64,000 nt of DNA, taken from contig OZ247430.1 in the NCBI GenBank assembly GCA_965232895.1, positions 3,844,001 to 3,908,000 on the forward strand, written 5' to 3'. The stretch's first letter is position 1; every line of letters begins with the position of its first letter. This document shows, one piece after another, positions 33,493-42,796 of this stretch. The notes below the pieces were generated by a model. That model saw nothing but the letters and a program-made list of their open reading frames with translations, ran no database searches and was not told where the DNA came from. The translations under genes were made by a program, and so were the position numbers. The stretch comes from Bin87 sp965232895 (GTDB lineage Bacteria > Chloroflexota > Dehalococcoidia > Lucifugimonadales > UBA3495).

Positions 33493-35307
33493 CTACTGGC
33501 CCTGGCACTCGGCGTCCATCCAGACTGTGTCCATGCGGTCCAGGTTGTGGACCAGGGCGCCGTTCTTGCCTTCGATGCCGTGGACGCAGGTGCGCCACGC
33601 CGCGAGGGTCCGGTTGTACCAGAACTCGATGGTGGGAGGGTCATTGTCCAGAATGCGAGCGGCCTGCTGCACCAGTTCGTAGCGCTTTTCGGCGTCCGCC
33701 TCCACGTCGACCTGGTCCATTATCGCGTCGAATTCGGCATTGCAATAGTTGGAGTGGTTCTCGCCGCCGCCACACCGGTACCAGCTGTTGAGGTATGCCG
33801 ACGGGTCTATGAACGGCGAAGCGATGGCGCCCACGGTGATGTCGAAGTTGCGGTTGGCCAGTTCTTCGAACCACACTGCGAATGGGGCAGCGCGCAGTTC
33901 GGACTCAATACCAAGGATCCGGTTGAATTCCAGCTGGGCCACCTGGGCTGCCGCTTCCCGGAACGGGCCGGCGCGCCACAGCAGGTCAACGTTCTGGATG
34001 CCATCGGCGTATCCGGCTTCTTCCAGCAGGCGCTTGGCTTCAGCCTCTGCGGCGGGGCGGTCGAAGATCAGGCGAGCATCAACCTCTTCCTGCGGGAGTT
34101 GGAAAGCCTGCTCGGGGAAGGTCCAACCGGTGCCGCCCTTGTAGCCAAACAGCCACTCTCCGCCGACTTCGTGGAGGGCGTCGCGGTCAATGGCGAGCCA
34201 CATGGCGCGCCGGACCCGAGGATCATTCCACGGTTCGCGGTCGGTGTTGAACCAGATGGCGAAGTAAGAATAGGAGGAGAAGGGCTGGCCTACAAACTTG
34301 TCCTTGAAATTGTCGTCGGTTTGCATCAGCTCGTAGGCCGCCGGGTCAACGGTCTGTGCATAGTCGACGTTGCCGGCGAGCAACGCGGCCGAGCGGTTGG
34401 TGGGAGAGCCCAGAGGGAAGGTCCAGACCTCATCGAGGTACGGCAGACCTTCGTTCCAATAGTCCGGGAACCGCTCGTTCTTCCAGACCTCACCTTCCTG
34501 GTGGTCCAGGAAGCGGAAGGCGCCAGTGCCGGGAGCGTTTTGTCCGTTGAGCTTGAGGTCGTAGTTGTTGGCGTCGAGGAAAGACTTGGGGAAAATCCCG
34601 TGCCATTCCAGGGCGAATGCGTTGAGACCGTAATTCAGCGGTGGGGCCTTGGTAAAGGTGAACTGCACCGTCTGCGGGTCGACCACTTCGGCGGTAGGGC
34701 CAAAGGGGTCGTAAAGGCCCTTGCGGGCGCTCACTACGCCGGCCGGAGGACTCAGGACACGATCCCAGGACGCAGCCACGTCGTCGGCGGTCATGATGGC
34801 GCCGTCGTGGAACATGACCCCTTCGCGCAGCGGGAAGGTCCAGACCTTGCCATCATCGGAAACTTCCCAGGTGGTTGCCAGGTCCGCGATGATGGTCTTG
34901 CCGGCGTCCAGGGGGTTGTAGCGCAGCAACCCGTTCAGCAGCATCATCTGCTTGAACGAGTTGGACACGCTGGAGACCTGCATCAGGTCATAGTGCGAAG
35001 GGTCGCCGTAGCCGCCCCGCCGCAGGATGCCGCCGTACTCGGCGTCGGCATACGCGTCTTTCGTCACCGGGTTTTCTACAACCTCGGTGGGAAGGGAGGC
35101 GGGAAGCGGGGTGGGCGTTGCTTCCGGCGCGGATGACTCAGGCTGCTGCACGGGTTGGTTGCCGCTCCCCTGGTCGCCAGTCTGGCTCCCGGCGGGCGCG
35201 ACGGCCTCCGGCTCTTCTGCGCCGCCACAGGCCACAACGGCCAGCATGGAAATCGCCAGCAAAGCGGCGATCACGGAGATCGGCGACAAAACAAAACGAC
35301 GCTGCAT
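33493..35307 (-). CDS. ABC transporter substrate-binding lipoprotein, family 5 (peptide-type)
   Basis: 604 residues. ATG 35307 is chosen because AGGAG lies 7 bases upstream. A lipoprotein signal (ISMLAVVACGG, with the lipobox ending VVAC) is followed by a Pro/Thr/Glu-rich linker and a family-5 binding protein: TTWEVSDDGKVWTFPLREGVMFHDG and AFRRAMWLAIDRDAL-type segments (RVRRAMWLAIDRDAL). Captures peptides, nickel or related small solutes outside the membrane. First gene of the transport operon. Confidence 0.95.
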   Translation of the reverse strand: MQRRFVLSPISVIAALLAISMLAVVACGGAEEPEAVAPAGSQTGDQGSGNQPVQQPESSAPEATPTPLPASLPTEVVENPVTKDAYADAEYGGILRRGGYGDPSHYDLMQVSSVSNSFKQMMLLNGLLRYNPLDAGKTIIADLATTWEVSDDGKVWTFPLREGVMFHDGAIMTADDVAASWDRVLSPPAGVVSARKGLYDPFGPTAEVVDPQTVQFTFTKAPPLNYGLNAFALEWHGIFPKSFLDANNYDLKLNGQNAPGTGAFRFLDHQEGEVWKNERFPDYWNEGLPYLDEVWTFPLGSPTNRSAALLAGNVDYAQTVDPAAYELMQTDDNFKDKFVGQPFSSYSYFAIWFNTDREPWNDPRVRRAMWLAIDRDALHEVGGEWLFGYKGGTGWTFPEQAFQLPQEEVDARLIFDRPAAEAEAKRLLEEAGYADGIQNVDLLWRAGPFREAAAQVAQLEFNRILGIESELRAAPFAVWFEELANRNFDITVGAIASPFIDPSAYLNSWYRCGGGENHSNYCNAEFDAIMDQVDVEADAEKRYELVQQAARILDNDPPTIEFWYNRTLAAWRTCVHGIEGKNGALVHNLDRMDTVWMDAECQGQ

Positions 35308-35611
35308 CAATGCACTCCTGTCTATAGACCTTCCCGCGAGGAAGGCGTTTCGGAGGTTCAGGCCGGCAGCATTGCCATCAAATACTGACGATCATCTAAT
35401 ATATCTTCGCGTAATGATAACGGATTCCGCCGACTATTCAGTCAGCGCGGTTTCCACCCGATTACGCGTGACGGATTTTAGGTTTCGCTATCACCTCTGT
35501 CAATGCTTCGGGTCAGGTACGATTACTATCCCGGCAGACACGGCCCGTCAACGGCCTTGTGCTATACTGCCGCCGTTGCCCGATATGACCAGATTCATAC
35601 GGAGTCGCCCC
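35308..35611. other. Divergent intergenic region between the binding-protein and Nudix genes
   Basis: 304 bases without a gene. It holds the Nudix promoter candidate and must hold the promoter of the ABC operon on the minus strand, but no clear box for the latter was recognised. No repeats seen. Confidence 0.5.
35560..35568 (+). promoter_or_regulatory. Candidate extended -10 promoter for the Nudix gene
   Basis: TGC followed by TATACT gives an extended -10 element 43 bases before the ATG at 35612. Confidence 0.45.
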
Positions 35612-36379
35612 ATGGTTTCGCCGCTAGTCGCTACCCCCAATCCCTTCCGTGGAGTGGTTGTCAACACCGCCGAACTGCCGCCCGATCCCGCCGAATTCGC
35701 CGCGCGATTGGATGCGTCGATAGCAGAGTGGCGTGACGCAGGCTACGAAGTGGCCTGGGTGGATATCCCCATCGGCCTGGCCTCACACGTACCGGTCGCG
35801 GTACAGCGCGGTTTCGGGTACCACCACGCGGACGACGACGGGATTACGGCGACCCTGACCCTGATCCCCGGCTCTTTCATCCCGCCGTATGCGACCCACT
35901 ACGTGGGAGCGGGAGGCGTGGTGGTGAACGATCGCGACGAATTGCTGGTGGTGTGCGAACGCTACCGCATCGACAATCGCCCGCCCTTCTACAAGCTCCC
36001 CGGCGGAGCCCTGGAGCCTGGAGAGAACATCGTCGACTCCATCGTCCGCGAGGTCTTCGAGGAAACCGGAATCGAAGCCGAGTTCCAGGCCTTGGCCTGT
36101 TTTCGTCACTGGCACGGTTATCGTTACGGCAAGTCCGACATTTACTTCGTTTGCCGACTGAGAGCGCTGACCGAGCAGATCAAGATGGGCGAAAAGGAGA
36201 TCGAGGAGTGCCTCTGGATGCCGGTCGAGGACTTCATGGCGGATGACGACATCAGTCCCTTCAACAAGGGCATCGTCCGTTCCGCCCTTGAAAGCGACGG
36301 CGTCGTGCGGGCCGACATGCCCGGCATGCCCCACGACCCCACGCGGGAATACTTTCTGCCCAATTTCATCCGGGACTAG
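35612..36379 (+). CDS. Nudix hydrolase, NUDT6-like
   Basis: 255 residues from ATG 35612 with GGAG upstream; longer in-frame extensions overlap the divergent gene and are rejected. An N-terminal NUDT6-like domain (about 10-95, with DASIAEWRDAGYEVAWVDIP) precedes a Nudix fold whose box is GGALEPGENIVDSIVREVFE followed by ETGIEAEF, with the catalytic Glu residues kept. Hydrolyses nucleoside-diphosphate derivatives; substrate unknown. Confidence 0.9.
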   Translation: MVSPLVATPNPFRGVVVNTAELPPDPAEFAARLDASIAEWRDAGYEVAWVDIPIGLASHVPVAVQRGFGYHHADDDGITATLTLIPGSFIPPYATHYVGAGGVVVNDRDELLVVCERYRIDNRPPFYKLPGGALEPGENIVDSIVREVFEETGIEAEFQALACFRHWHGYRYGKSDIYFVCRLRALTEQIKMGEKEIEECLWMPVEDFMADDDISPFNKGIVRSALESDGVVRADMPGMPHDPTREYFLPNFIRD

Positions 36380-36463
36380 GCGTCGTTCGCGTGTCACTCG
36401 TGACCCTGGCGCGTCCGCCGGCACGTTTCCCTTTTCGTCACCGCTGACCACTGGAGGAACCCC

Positions 36464-38758
36464 ATGACCACTACCGCAAAACCCGATCAGCAATACCGTG
36501 TCATCGGCACCCGTCCCGTCCGGCACGACGGCGTGGACAAGGTGACCGGCGCGGCCCGGTACGGCGCCGATATCAACCTTCCCGGGATGCTTCACGCCAA
36601 GGTGCTCCGCAGCCCGTACTCGCACGCGCGCATCCGCAGTATCGACACCAGCCGGGCCGAAGCGCTGCCCGGCGTTGTGGCGGTGGCCACTTCCGCCGAT
36701 TTCCCCATCATCGAAGACCGGATCCTCGACTTCGCCGAGGTCCAGGGGAACGCCCGCATGATCGCCGAGAACATGCTGGCCAAGGACAAGGCGCTGTACG
36801 CCGGCCACGCGGTTGCGGCAATCTGCGCCACCAGCGCCCACATCGCGCAGGAAGCCCTTGCCCTGGTAGATGTGGACTACGAAGTGTTGCCCACCGTGCT
36901 CACGTGGCGTGAGGCCATGGCCGACGACGCGACGCTGCTCCATGACGACATGACCACCTACTTCAGGCAGGAACGCTTCGCCCGCGGCGACGACACCGGG
37001 GTGAAGAGCAACGTTGCCGGTCACATCCAGCACAAGGTTGGCGACGTGGACCAGGGGTTCGGTGAAGCGGACATTGTAATCGAGCGGGAGTTTGAAACCC
37101 AAACCGTTCATCAGGGTTACATCGAGCCCCACGTCTCCACGGCCATGTGGTCGGCCGACGGCCGGGTGACGGTTTGGACCAGCACCCAGGGATTGTTCAA
37201 CATTCGATCCCAGACCGCCGCGATTATCGGCGTGCCGGAATCCCAGGTGAAGGTAGTGCCCATGGAGATCGGCGGCGGGTTCGGCGCCAAGGCCATCGCG
37301 TACCTCGACCCGGTAGCCGCGGTGCTGTCGCGCAAGACCGGGCGACCGGTCAAGGTGGCGATGGACCGCACCGAGGTATTCGTGGGCAGCGGCCCCGCGT
37401 CGGCCACCTACATGCGCTGCAAGATGGGCGTCAAGAACGATGGGACCATGGTGGCAGGACAGCTCTACATGATCTACGAAGCGGGCGCCTTCCCCGGCTC
37501 GCCGGTGGGCGGCGGCGCGCTGACCGGGTTCGGCCCTTACAAGATGGACCACATGCTGGTCGACGGCCTGGACGTCGTATGCAACAAGCAGAAGGTCCAA
37601 GCCTATCGCGCTCCGGGCCAGCCTCAGGTCGCCTTCGCCGTCGAGGCCGTGGTGGATGAGTTGGCCGAGATGCTGGGCATCGAGCCCATGCAGTTCCGCC
37701 TGCAAAACGCCGTCCAGGAGGGCGACCGCATGCCCAACGGCGTGCCGCACCGGGTGTTCGGTTGCATCGAGATGGAAGAGGCAATGGTCAACAGCGACCA
37801 CTTCAAGGCTCCGCTGGACGGCCCCAACCAGGGACGCGGCATCGCTGTCGGGTTCCGCTGGCAGGCCGGTCAAGCTTCGTCTGCCACCATCAACGTCAAC
37901 GCCGACGGCACTCTGAACCTGATCACCGGGTCGGTGGACATCGGGGGCACTCGTACCGCCGTCGCCATGCAGGTGGCTGAAACCCTGGGAATTGACGTGG
38001 ACCGCATTGCGCCCACGGTGGTTGACACCGACACCGTAGGCTGGACGGCGACGACCGGCGGCAGCCGGATCGCCTTTGACACCGGCCTGGCCGCCATCGC
38101 GGCATCCGAAGACCTGCGTGACCAGATGGCCCAACGGTGCGCCCTGGTGTGGGAGGTCGAGCCCGACAACGTCGAATTTGCCGACGGGGTGTTCACCTGC
38201 ACCAGCACCGAAGAGCGCATGACCATGGCCGAGGTGGCGAACCGCATGATGCGGACCGGCGGGCCGCTGACCGCGTCGGCGTCCGCGACCTCAACCGGAG
38301 TTGGTCCGGTTATCGCCGGCAACATCATCGACGTTGAGGTCGATCCGGATACCGGCAAGGTGGACATCCTGCGCTGCACGGCGTTCATCGACTCCGGAAC
38401 CTCGGTGCACCCGAGCTATGTGGAGGGCCAGATGCAGGGCGGAACCGTGCAGGGTCTCGGCTGGGCGATGTCGGAGGACTACACCTACGCCGACGACGGG
38501 CGGATGCTGAACTCCAGCTTCCTGGACTACCGCATGCCGACGGCGCTGGACCTCCCCATGATTGACACCGTGGTCGTGGAAGTGCCCAACCCGCGGCATC
38601 CGTACGGTTTGCGCGGCGTGGGCGAAGCTCCGCTTATTCCGCCGCTGGCCGCGCTGCACAACGCGATCTACCACGCGGTAGGAGTCCGGGTGAACAAGCT
38701 CCCCATGTCGCCCACGGCGGTGCTGGAAGCGCTGCAGGAAGCGGATAGTCGGCAATAA
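36464..38758 (+). CDS. Xanthine dehydrogenase-family molybdopterin-binding large subunit, orphan copy 1
   Basis: 764 residues after a GGAGG ribosome site. Landmarks: GTRPVRHDGVDKVTGAARYGAD, LRSPYSHARIRSID, PMEIGGGFGAKA, QAYRAPGQPQVAFAVE and the C-terminal GLRGVGEAPLIPP with the catalytic Glu. Such subunits oxidise CO, purines, aldehydes or aromatic acids using Mo-molybdopterin cytosine dinucleotide. The usual FAD-binding medium and 2Fe-2S small subunit genes are not adjacent. A close paralogue is at 54510-56774. Confidence 0.93.
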   Translation: MTTTAKPDQQYRVIGTRPVRHDGVDKVTGAARYGADINLPGMLHAKVLRSPYSHARIRSIDTSRAEALPGVVAVATSADFPIIEDRILDFAEVQGNARMIAENMLAKDKALYAGHAVAAICATSAHIAQEALALVDVDYEVLPTVLTWREAMADDATLLHDDMTTYFRQERFARGDDTGVKSNVAGHIQHKVGDVDQGFGEADIVIEREFETQTVHQGYIEPHVSTAMWSADGRVTVWTSTQGLFNIRSQTAAIIGVPESQVKVVPMEIGGGFGAKAIAYLDPVAAVLSRKTGRPVKVAMDRTEVFVGSGPASATYMRCKMGVKNDGTMVAGQLYMIYEAGAFPGSPVGGGALTGFGPYKMDHMLVDGLDVVCNKQKVQAYRAPGQPQVAFAVEAVVDELAEMLGIEPMQFRLQNAVQEGDRMPNGVPHRVFGCIEMEEAMVNSDHFKAPLDGPNQGRGIAVGFRWQAGQASSATINVNADGTLNLITGSVDIGGTRTAVAMQVAETLGIDVDRIAPTVVDTDTVGWTATTGGSRIAFDTGLAAIAASEDLRDQMAQRCALVWEVEPDNVEFADGVFTCTSTEERMTMAEVANRMMRTGGPLTASASATSTGVGPVIAGNIIDVEVDPDTGKVDILRCTAFIDSGTSVHPSYVEGQMQGGTVQGLGWAMSEDYTYADDGRMLNSSFLDYRMPTALDLPMIDTVVVEVPNPRHPYGLRGVGEAPLIPPLAALHNAIYHAVGVRVNKLPMSPTAVLEALQEADSRQ

Positions 38759-38875
38759 TTTCCATGGAGTGACGCCCCAAAGAAATTTGCGGGCATCGTT
38801 CGCCGGGTGGCGCAATGTCATCCGGCGAACCATTCGCTCCTGCTGCAGTGGCCTAAGCGAGAACCCAAACCGACT

Positions 38876-39346
38876 ATGACCATCGAAATTCCTCTCTCCG
38901 TCCTGGTCGCGCTGTTTGCCATTAATGGCGGGACACTTACTGCTTTCATCGGTGCCATAGTGTTCCTGGCGCTGCGCTTGGGGCGGCTTCCGACGCGTGA
39001 AGAGCACAATGAATTGCGCCAGGAGCTCAAGGCGGATATGGCCGAACTGCGCCAGGAATTCAAGGCGGATATGGCCGAACTGCGCCAGGAATTCAAGACA
39101 GATATGGCCCAGTTGCGTCAAGAACTCAGGACGGATATGGCCCAGTTGCGTCAAGAACTCAGGATGGATATGGCCCAGTTGCGTCAAGAATTCAGGACGG
39201 ATATGACCGAACTCCGCGAGGAGTTCCGTCGCAGCCATCAGCAACTAATGCTTGCGCTGGCCGGCCATGCTCACAACGAGGATGGTCAAGCAGTTTTCAC
39301 AGCGCCGCCGGAACTGGACGCGACGCCAACCCCGGCTGACGACTAG
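38876..39346 (+). CDS. Membrane-anchored coiled-coil protein with 11-residue repeats
   Basis: 156 residues from ATG 38876. One N-terminal membrane helix (about 8-33) is followed by about eight hendecad repeats of the type ADMAELRQEFK, and a C-terminal tail GHAHNEDGQAVFTAPP. Same layout and tail motif as the protein at 11205-11804 although the repeat sequences differ. Function unknown. Confidence 0.8.
   Translation: MTIEIPLSVLVALFAINGGTLTAFIGAIVFLALRLGRLPTREEHNELRQELKADMAELRQEFKADMAELRQEFKTDMAQLRQELRTDMAQLRQELRMDMAQLRQEFRTDMTELREEFRRSHQQLMLALAGHAHNEDGQAVFTAPPELDATPTPADD
39025..39215 (+). repeat. In-gene 33-base tandem repeats
   Basis: Units such as GATATGGCCGAACTGCGCCA followed by GGAATTCAAG recur about five to six times with few changes, encoding the hendecad coiled coil. 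Confidence 0.75.
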
Positions 39347-39885
39347 GAACGCGGGGTCAGCACCTCGGTGAGCATGAGAAAGTTGGCCTGGAGCTCGGGC
39401 GCCAGGGTAGTCCCGCCGCGTGACAGGAGCAACAACAATCGCACCTGGGCCGCGAGATCCGCCGCAAGCTTGCGCTTGGCTTCTGCTACGGTGTCGGCCG
39501 CGATGGGCACTCTGAGCCCGTGAAGCGGCAGCGCGTGACGCGACTCGCCACACCAGTACTGGTCGAGGCTGTCGATGATGACCACCGGAATGTCTTTCGA
39601 AACCACAAAGGGCGCTTCCGGAGGACTGTCGGCGGCGGTTAGAACGTCGGCAAACGCCCGGGTCACGTCGCTGTGATTGATGTGGAACGTCGCGGCGTTG
39701 GGCTGGCTGGTCGACGTGTTTTGCCACGACCAGCCGTCCGGCATCGCGGTGTTGTAGTTCGGCGTGACGCTGACGGGAAGCGAGATGTCCTCGGCCAGTG
39801 GCCGTCCGTCCGCCTGGCCGTCCGCAGGGTCACGCAACCCGTAACGAGGCTCGGCGACGTCTTCCGGTTGCTCGGGAGTAGTCAT
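39343..39885 (-). CDS. Hypothetical protein next to the DUF3467-like gene
   Basis: 180 residues from ATG 39885 (GGAGG upstream). No family recognised. Contains an Asn/Thr-rich region (NYNTAMPDGWSWQNTSTSQP), a TFHINHSDVTRAFADVL segment and a helical C-terminus that reads AEAKRKLAADLAAQVRLLLL. Separated by 16 bases from the upstream DUF3467-like gene, so probably co-expressed. Its 3' end overlaps the convergent coiled-coil gene by 4 bases. Confidence 0.65.
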   Translation of the reverse strand: MTTPEQPEDVAEPRYGLRDPADGQADGRPLAEDISLPVSVTPNYNTAMPDGWSWQNTSTSQPNAATFHINHSDVTRAFADVLTAADSPPEAPFVVSKDIPVVIIDSLDQYWCGESRHALPLHGLRVPIAADTVAEAKRKLAADLAAQVRLLLLLSRGGTTLAPELQANFLMLTEVLTPRS

Positions 39886-39901
39886 CCAGACCTCCGCGCG
39901 A

Positions 39902-40306
39902 TCAGTGGCCGTGACCGTCGCCGTCGATTTCCCAGGCAGCATACACCTGCTCGGGCAGGGGGATGGGACCCACGGCTTCCTCGTACTCGCGGACGTGCTT
40001 TGCGGACAGGACGGCGATGGCCTTCATCATCTGGGGGCTGACCTTGATCCGCGCCCTCAGGATGGGTTCGCGTTCCTCAACCTGCTCGCCGAAAAACAGC
40101 ACCGCCGAGTACAGGCTGCTGAAGATGTGGAAAGAGTCGCTGTAGAACGTGATCGGATCCAGCGGGCTGGGTCCTTCTGCTGCAGCCGGGGCTGGGGCGG
40201 CGGCGGTGTTGACGTTCAACGCCGGGACGTCGCCCGGGTTGACGTAACTTTCCTCCTGGGGCGGCTTGTCCTCGGGCGGCACGTAAGGACGTTGGATGAT
40301 GGGCAT
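39902..40306 (-). CDS. DUF3467-like protein
   Basis: 134 residues. A Pro/Ala-rich N-terminal half is followed by FYSDSFHIFSSLYSAVLFF, a ILRARIKVSPQMMKAIAVL core and EYEEAVGPIPLP, the shape of the small DUF3467 family (short strands, then a helix that ends in YE..xG.I). Role in the cell unknown. Confidence 0.65.
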   Translation of the reverse strand: MPIIQRPYVPPEDKPPQEESYVNPGDVPALNVNTAAAPAPAAAEGPSPLDPITFYSDSFHIFSSLYSAVLFFGEQVEEREPILRARIKVSPQMMKAIAVLSAKHVREYEEAVGPIPLPEQVYAAWEIDGDGHGH

Positions 40307-40398
40307 GATACCTCCGTCCCTGTCCGCGGCATGGACGCGGCAGGTCGATGCGGCGATTGGCCGCCATTATAGCGAGTCTGGCGGCGGGTTGCTGACGA

Positions 40399-40911
40399 TC
40401 AGTCGTCCGGTTGGGACAGGCCGTCGATGAATTCCAGGCCAGGCAGTTTCTCCAGTTCCCGGGGTGGCATCTTTACCTTGGCCGACCGGCTGCCGGCGCC
40501 GAGGATGATGTAGTCCATCTCCAGCAGGCGCTGGTCGGCGTAGATGGGGAGATCGTCGGGCAAGGCGAGGATGGTGACGCCGCCGATCATCATGCCCGTC
40601 AACTCCTGGGTCTCCTCGGCGGAGGCGAAGGAGGCGCGGGACACCCCCATGAGGCGGCGCACGCAACGGTTGACATCCAGGCGGTCACAGGCGCGCACGA
40701 CGCACGCGGAATAAGCGGCCGCGCCGCGCTTGCTCGCAACGATGATGGTGTTGGCGGAATGCGGCAGATCGTAGCCGTACTGGGCGCAAAAATCCGCGGT
40801 GTCCCCGTACTGCGGGTCAATGGAGATCCATTCCCAATCGGCAATCCCCAACTCGGTCAGGGCCGTACGGACACGGGTTTCCAGGGCGTCGGTGTCGTTG
40901 ACTGCTGCCAT
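40399..40911 (-). CDS. YbaK/ProX-type aminoacyl-tRNA deacylase domain protein
   Basis: About 170 residues from ATG 40911. YbaK fold: AQYGYDLPHSANTIIVASKRGA, VRRLMGVSRASFASAEETQ and GMMIGGVTILALPDDLPIYAD, the region that in the family forms the lid over the substrate pocket. Members hydrolyse mischarged tRNA (Ala/Cys-tRNAPro). Starts 6 bases after the MaoC gene. Confidence 0.85.
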   Translation of the reverse strand: MAAVNDTDALETRVRTALTELGIADWEWISIDPQYGDTADFCAQYGYDLPHSANTIIVASKRGAAAYSACVVRACDRLDVNRCVRRLMGVSRASFASAEETQELTGMMIGGVTILALPDDLPIYADQRLLEMDYIILGAGSRSAKVKMPPRELEKLPGLEFIDGLSQPDD

Positions 40912-40916
40912 GGCGC

Positions 40917-41921
40917 TTATCCGAAACTCAGCGTGGCGTCGGACAGGCTCACCAGTTCGTCGCGCTGGTTGACGCCTTTGATGCGGCACTGGACTTTTCG
41001 CTGGCCGTACAGATTGCCGCCCGTTCCGGTAACCTCGCCGGAGAAGGTCACCACGTCGCCGGCTCGGAACGGCGTGATGGCCCGCATCACCAGGTTACCG
41101 CCGTTGTACAGGGCTTCAGGCGGGGCATTGAGGCCGAGGAACCGGTCGACGTAGGACATGGTCGCCGGCCCGGCGTTGACCGCGCCGCCGAAAATGTTCT
41201 GTCGGGCGAATTCTTCGTCGGTGTGGATATTGCTTTCGCTGGGGCGGCCGGCCAGTCGGTGGGCGTTCTTGCGCAGAATGTTCTCCGTAGTCTCGCCCAC
41301 GGACAGGGTGCGCGGCAGCGGCGTCCCCACCCGCGCGTTCTCCCAAGTCAGAAACTGCGCGGGGTCGGGGACGGCAGCAACATCGGCGGCGGGAGCGGAA
41401 CCGGTCGATATTTCCGGAACGGATCGTTGCCCTGCGGAGTATTCGAAGATGCAGGTGTAATCGTAGCTGGCCACGACCGCGCCAGCCTCGTCAAAGGCTG
41501 AGACCCGGAACGTCACGAACTTGCTCCCCCGGCGTTCGTACTTTTGGTACACCCTTCGGGTGCCGGTGAGCGTTTCGCCGGACCGCACCGGCCGATACCA
41601 GCGCATCTCGCACTTGGCAAAAGGGGTCTGACGGCGGTTGGTCTGGGAACGCTCCTGGGCCACAAAACCGTTGGCTTCGGCGATCTCGTCCCGGAGCAAA
41701 GGCGCGTAGGTCAACGCCATGGTCGGCATTGCCATGATCGGCCTGGAGCCATGCCCTGGGGCCGGCATGGAATACCGCGGGTCGGGATTTTGGGAACATG
41801 CGGCGTATTCGGCGACGTCCTCGGCCGACAGAGTCACCCGCGTTTCCGCGCCGGACTGGCCGGTGCGCACGGCGTCGTAGGTCCAAAGACGTTCGGCTGC
41901 GGTGGCGTTCGTTTGGGTCAT
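40917..41921 (-). CDS. Double-hotdog MaoC-like dehydratase
   Basis: 334 residues with two hotdog domains. N-terminal FAS1-like part with AEYAACSQNPDPRYS and YAPLLRDEI; C-terminal MaoC part with SESNIHTDEEFARQNIFGGAVNAG and a C-terminal hotdog strand GEVTGTGGNLYGQR. The canonical DxNPxH acid/base signature is not strictly kept in either half (SQNPDP and SESNIH), so hydratase activity is uncertain. Related proteins act on CoA or ACP thioesters. Head of a small operon with the YbaK protein. Confidence 0.8.
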   Translation of the reverse strand: MTQTNATAAERLWTYDAVRTGQSGAETRVTLSAEDVAEYAACSQNPDPRYSMPAPGHGSRPIMAMPTMALTYAPLLRDEIAEANGFVAQERSQTNRRQTPFAKCEMRWYRPVRSGETLTGTRRVYQKYERRGSKFVTFRVSAFDEAGAVVASYDYTCIFEYSAGQRSVPEISTGSAPAADVAAVPDPAQFLTWENARVGTPLPRTLSVGETTENILRKNAHRLAGRPSESNIHTDEEFARQNIFGGAVNAGPATMSYVDRFLGLNAPPEALYNGGNLVMRAITPFRAGDVVTFSGEVTGTGGNLYGQRKVQCRIKGVNQRDELVSLSDATLSFG

Positions 41922-42004
41922 GTTGGCTGCCTCCTGGAAACTGCGGGAATTATAACCCGCCGGTAGGGGGCGGCTTCAAACGTTCGATCCGTTTTCCCGC
42001 CAGT

Positions 42005-42796
42005 CTAGGCGGGCATGCGTCCTACGAACAGGTTTCCTCCGAAACCGCCTTCGTATGCGTTGGTCTGTACGTATTCCGCTTGTAATCCGACATCGGTTAA
42101 CGCTTCCAGCCACAGCGATTTGGGGAACAGGCCGCTGGTATGGCGGTCAATCTCGACCTGGATGTCACCGTCACGATTGATGATGAACACGAACACGGAC
42201 TCCACTGTGGTGGCATCGGGAGACGGCTGCGCGACGTATTCGATGAACGTCACGTTGCTCTCTTCGGTTGCGCGAGTCCAGTCGACCACCCGAGAGCCGG
42301 CGAATGTGTCCCGCAGGCAATCGGGAGCCAGCAACACCAATCCGCCAGGGACCAGATGCGTCCGCGCCGTTTCGATGGCCGCCCGCAGGTCCGCCTCAGT
42401 CACCATGTAGTTCACCGCGTCGTGAATGGTGACCACGTTGAAGGTGCGCCCCAGGCGTATGGTGCGCATGTCCCCGAGGTGATGGATGGTCTCCGGGTTC
42501 AGCTGCTTCGAAATGTCCAGCATCTGTGAGGATATATCCACGGCCTCAGTGGCGAAATAGCGGGTGAAGTGCGACAGCAGGTGGCCACCCCCGCAGCCCA
42601 GGTCCAACAATCCGGGTCGTGGGTCCCACGCCGGCTGGTTCCCCGTCCACCCGAACTTGGACCAAATCAGATCTCGCCACTCCGCGGCTTCGACCGTGTA
42701 CTCCTCGGGCGGGCTGATGACGGGCCAAAGATGGGCCAGATCGTGGTAGAGGCGCTGGGTCACGGCGAGTTCAGGCCGCCTTCGCGGTGAGGCCAT
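42005..42796 (-). CDS. Class I SAM-dependent methyltransferase
   Basis: 263 residues. SAM motif GLLDLGCGGGHLLSHFTRYF is followed by ATEAVDISSQMLDISKQL and FNVVTIHDAVNYMVTEADL, with a C-terminal domain ending LEALTDVGLQAEYVQ. Substrate not recognisable; it resembles small-molecule methyltransferases. Overlaps the preceding 79-residue gene by 26 bases, suggesting coupled expression. Confidence 0.88.
   Translation of the reverse strand: MASPRRRPELAVTQRLYHDLAHLWPVISPPEEYTVEAAEWRDLIWSKFGWTGNQPAWDPRPGLLDLGCGGGHLLSHFTRYFATEAVDISSQMLDISKQLNPETIHHLGDMRTIRLGRTFNVVTIHDAVNYMVTEADLRAAIETARTHLVPGGLVLLAPDCLRDTFAGSRVVDWTRATEESNVTFIEYVAQPSPDATTVESVFVFIINRDGDIQVEIDRHTSGLFPKSLWLEALTDVGLQAEYVQTNAYEGGFGGNLFVGRMPA

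Noticed and set aside
35783..38134. 783-codon minus-strand open frame
   Set aside because: Antisense to the Nudix and molybdenum-dehydrogenase genes; high GC leaves stops rare, and the translation is His/Arg/Gly-biased with no domain.
38291..39244. Long minus-strand frame with repeated GHIRPEFLTQL units
   Set aside because: Antisense shadow of the hendecad coiled-coil gene and the molybdenum subunit 3' end; the repeat encodes a regular coil only on the plus strand.
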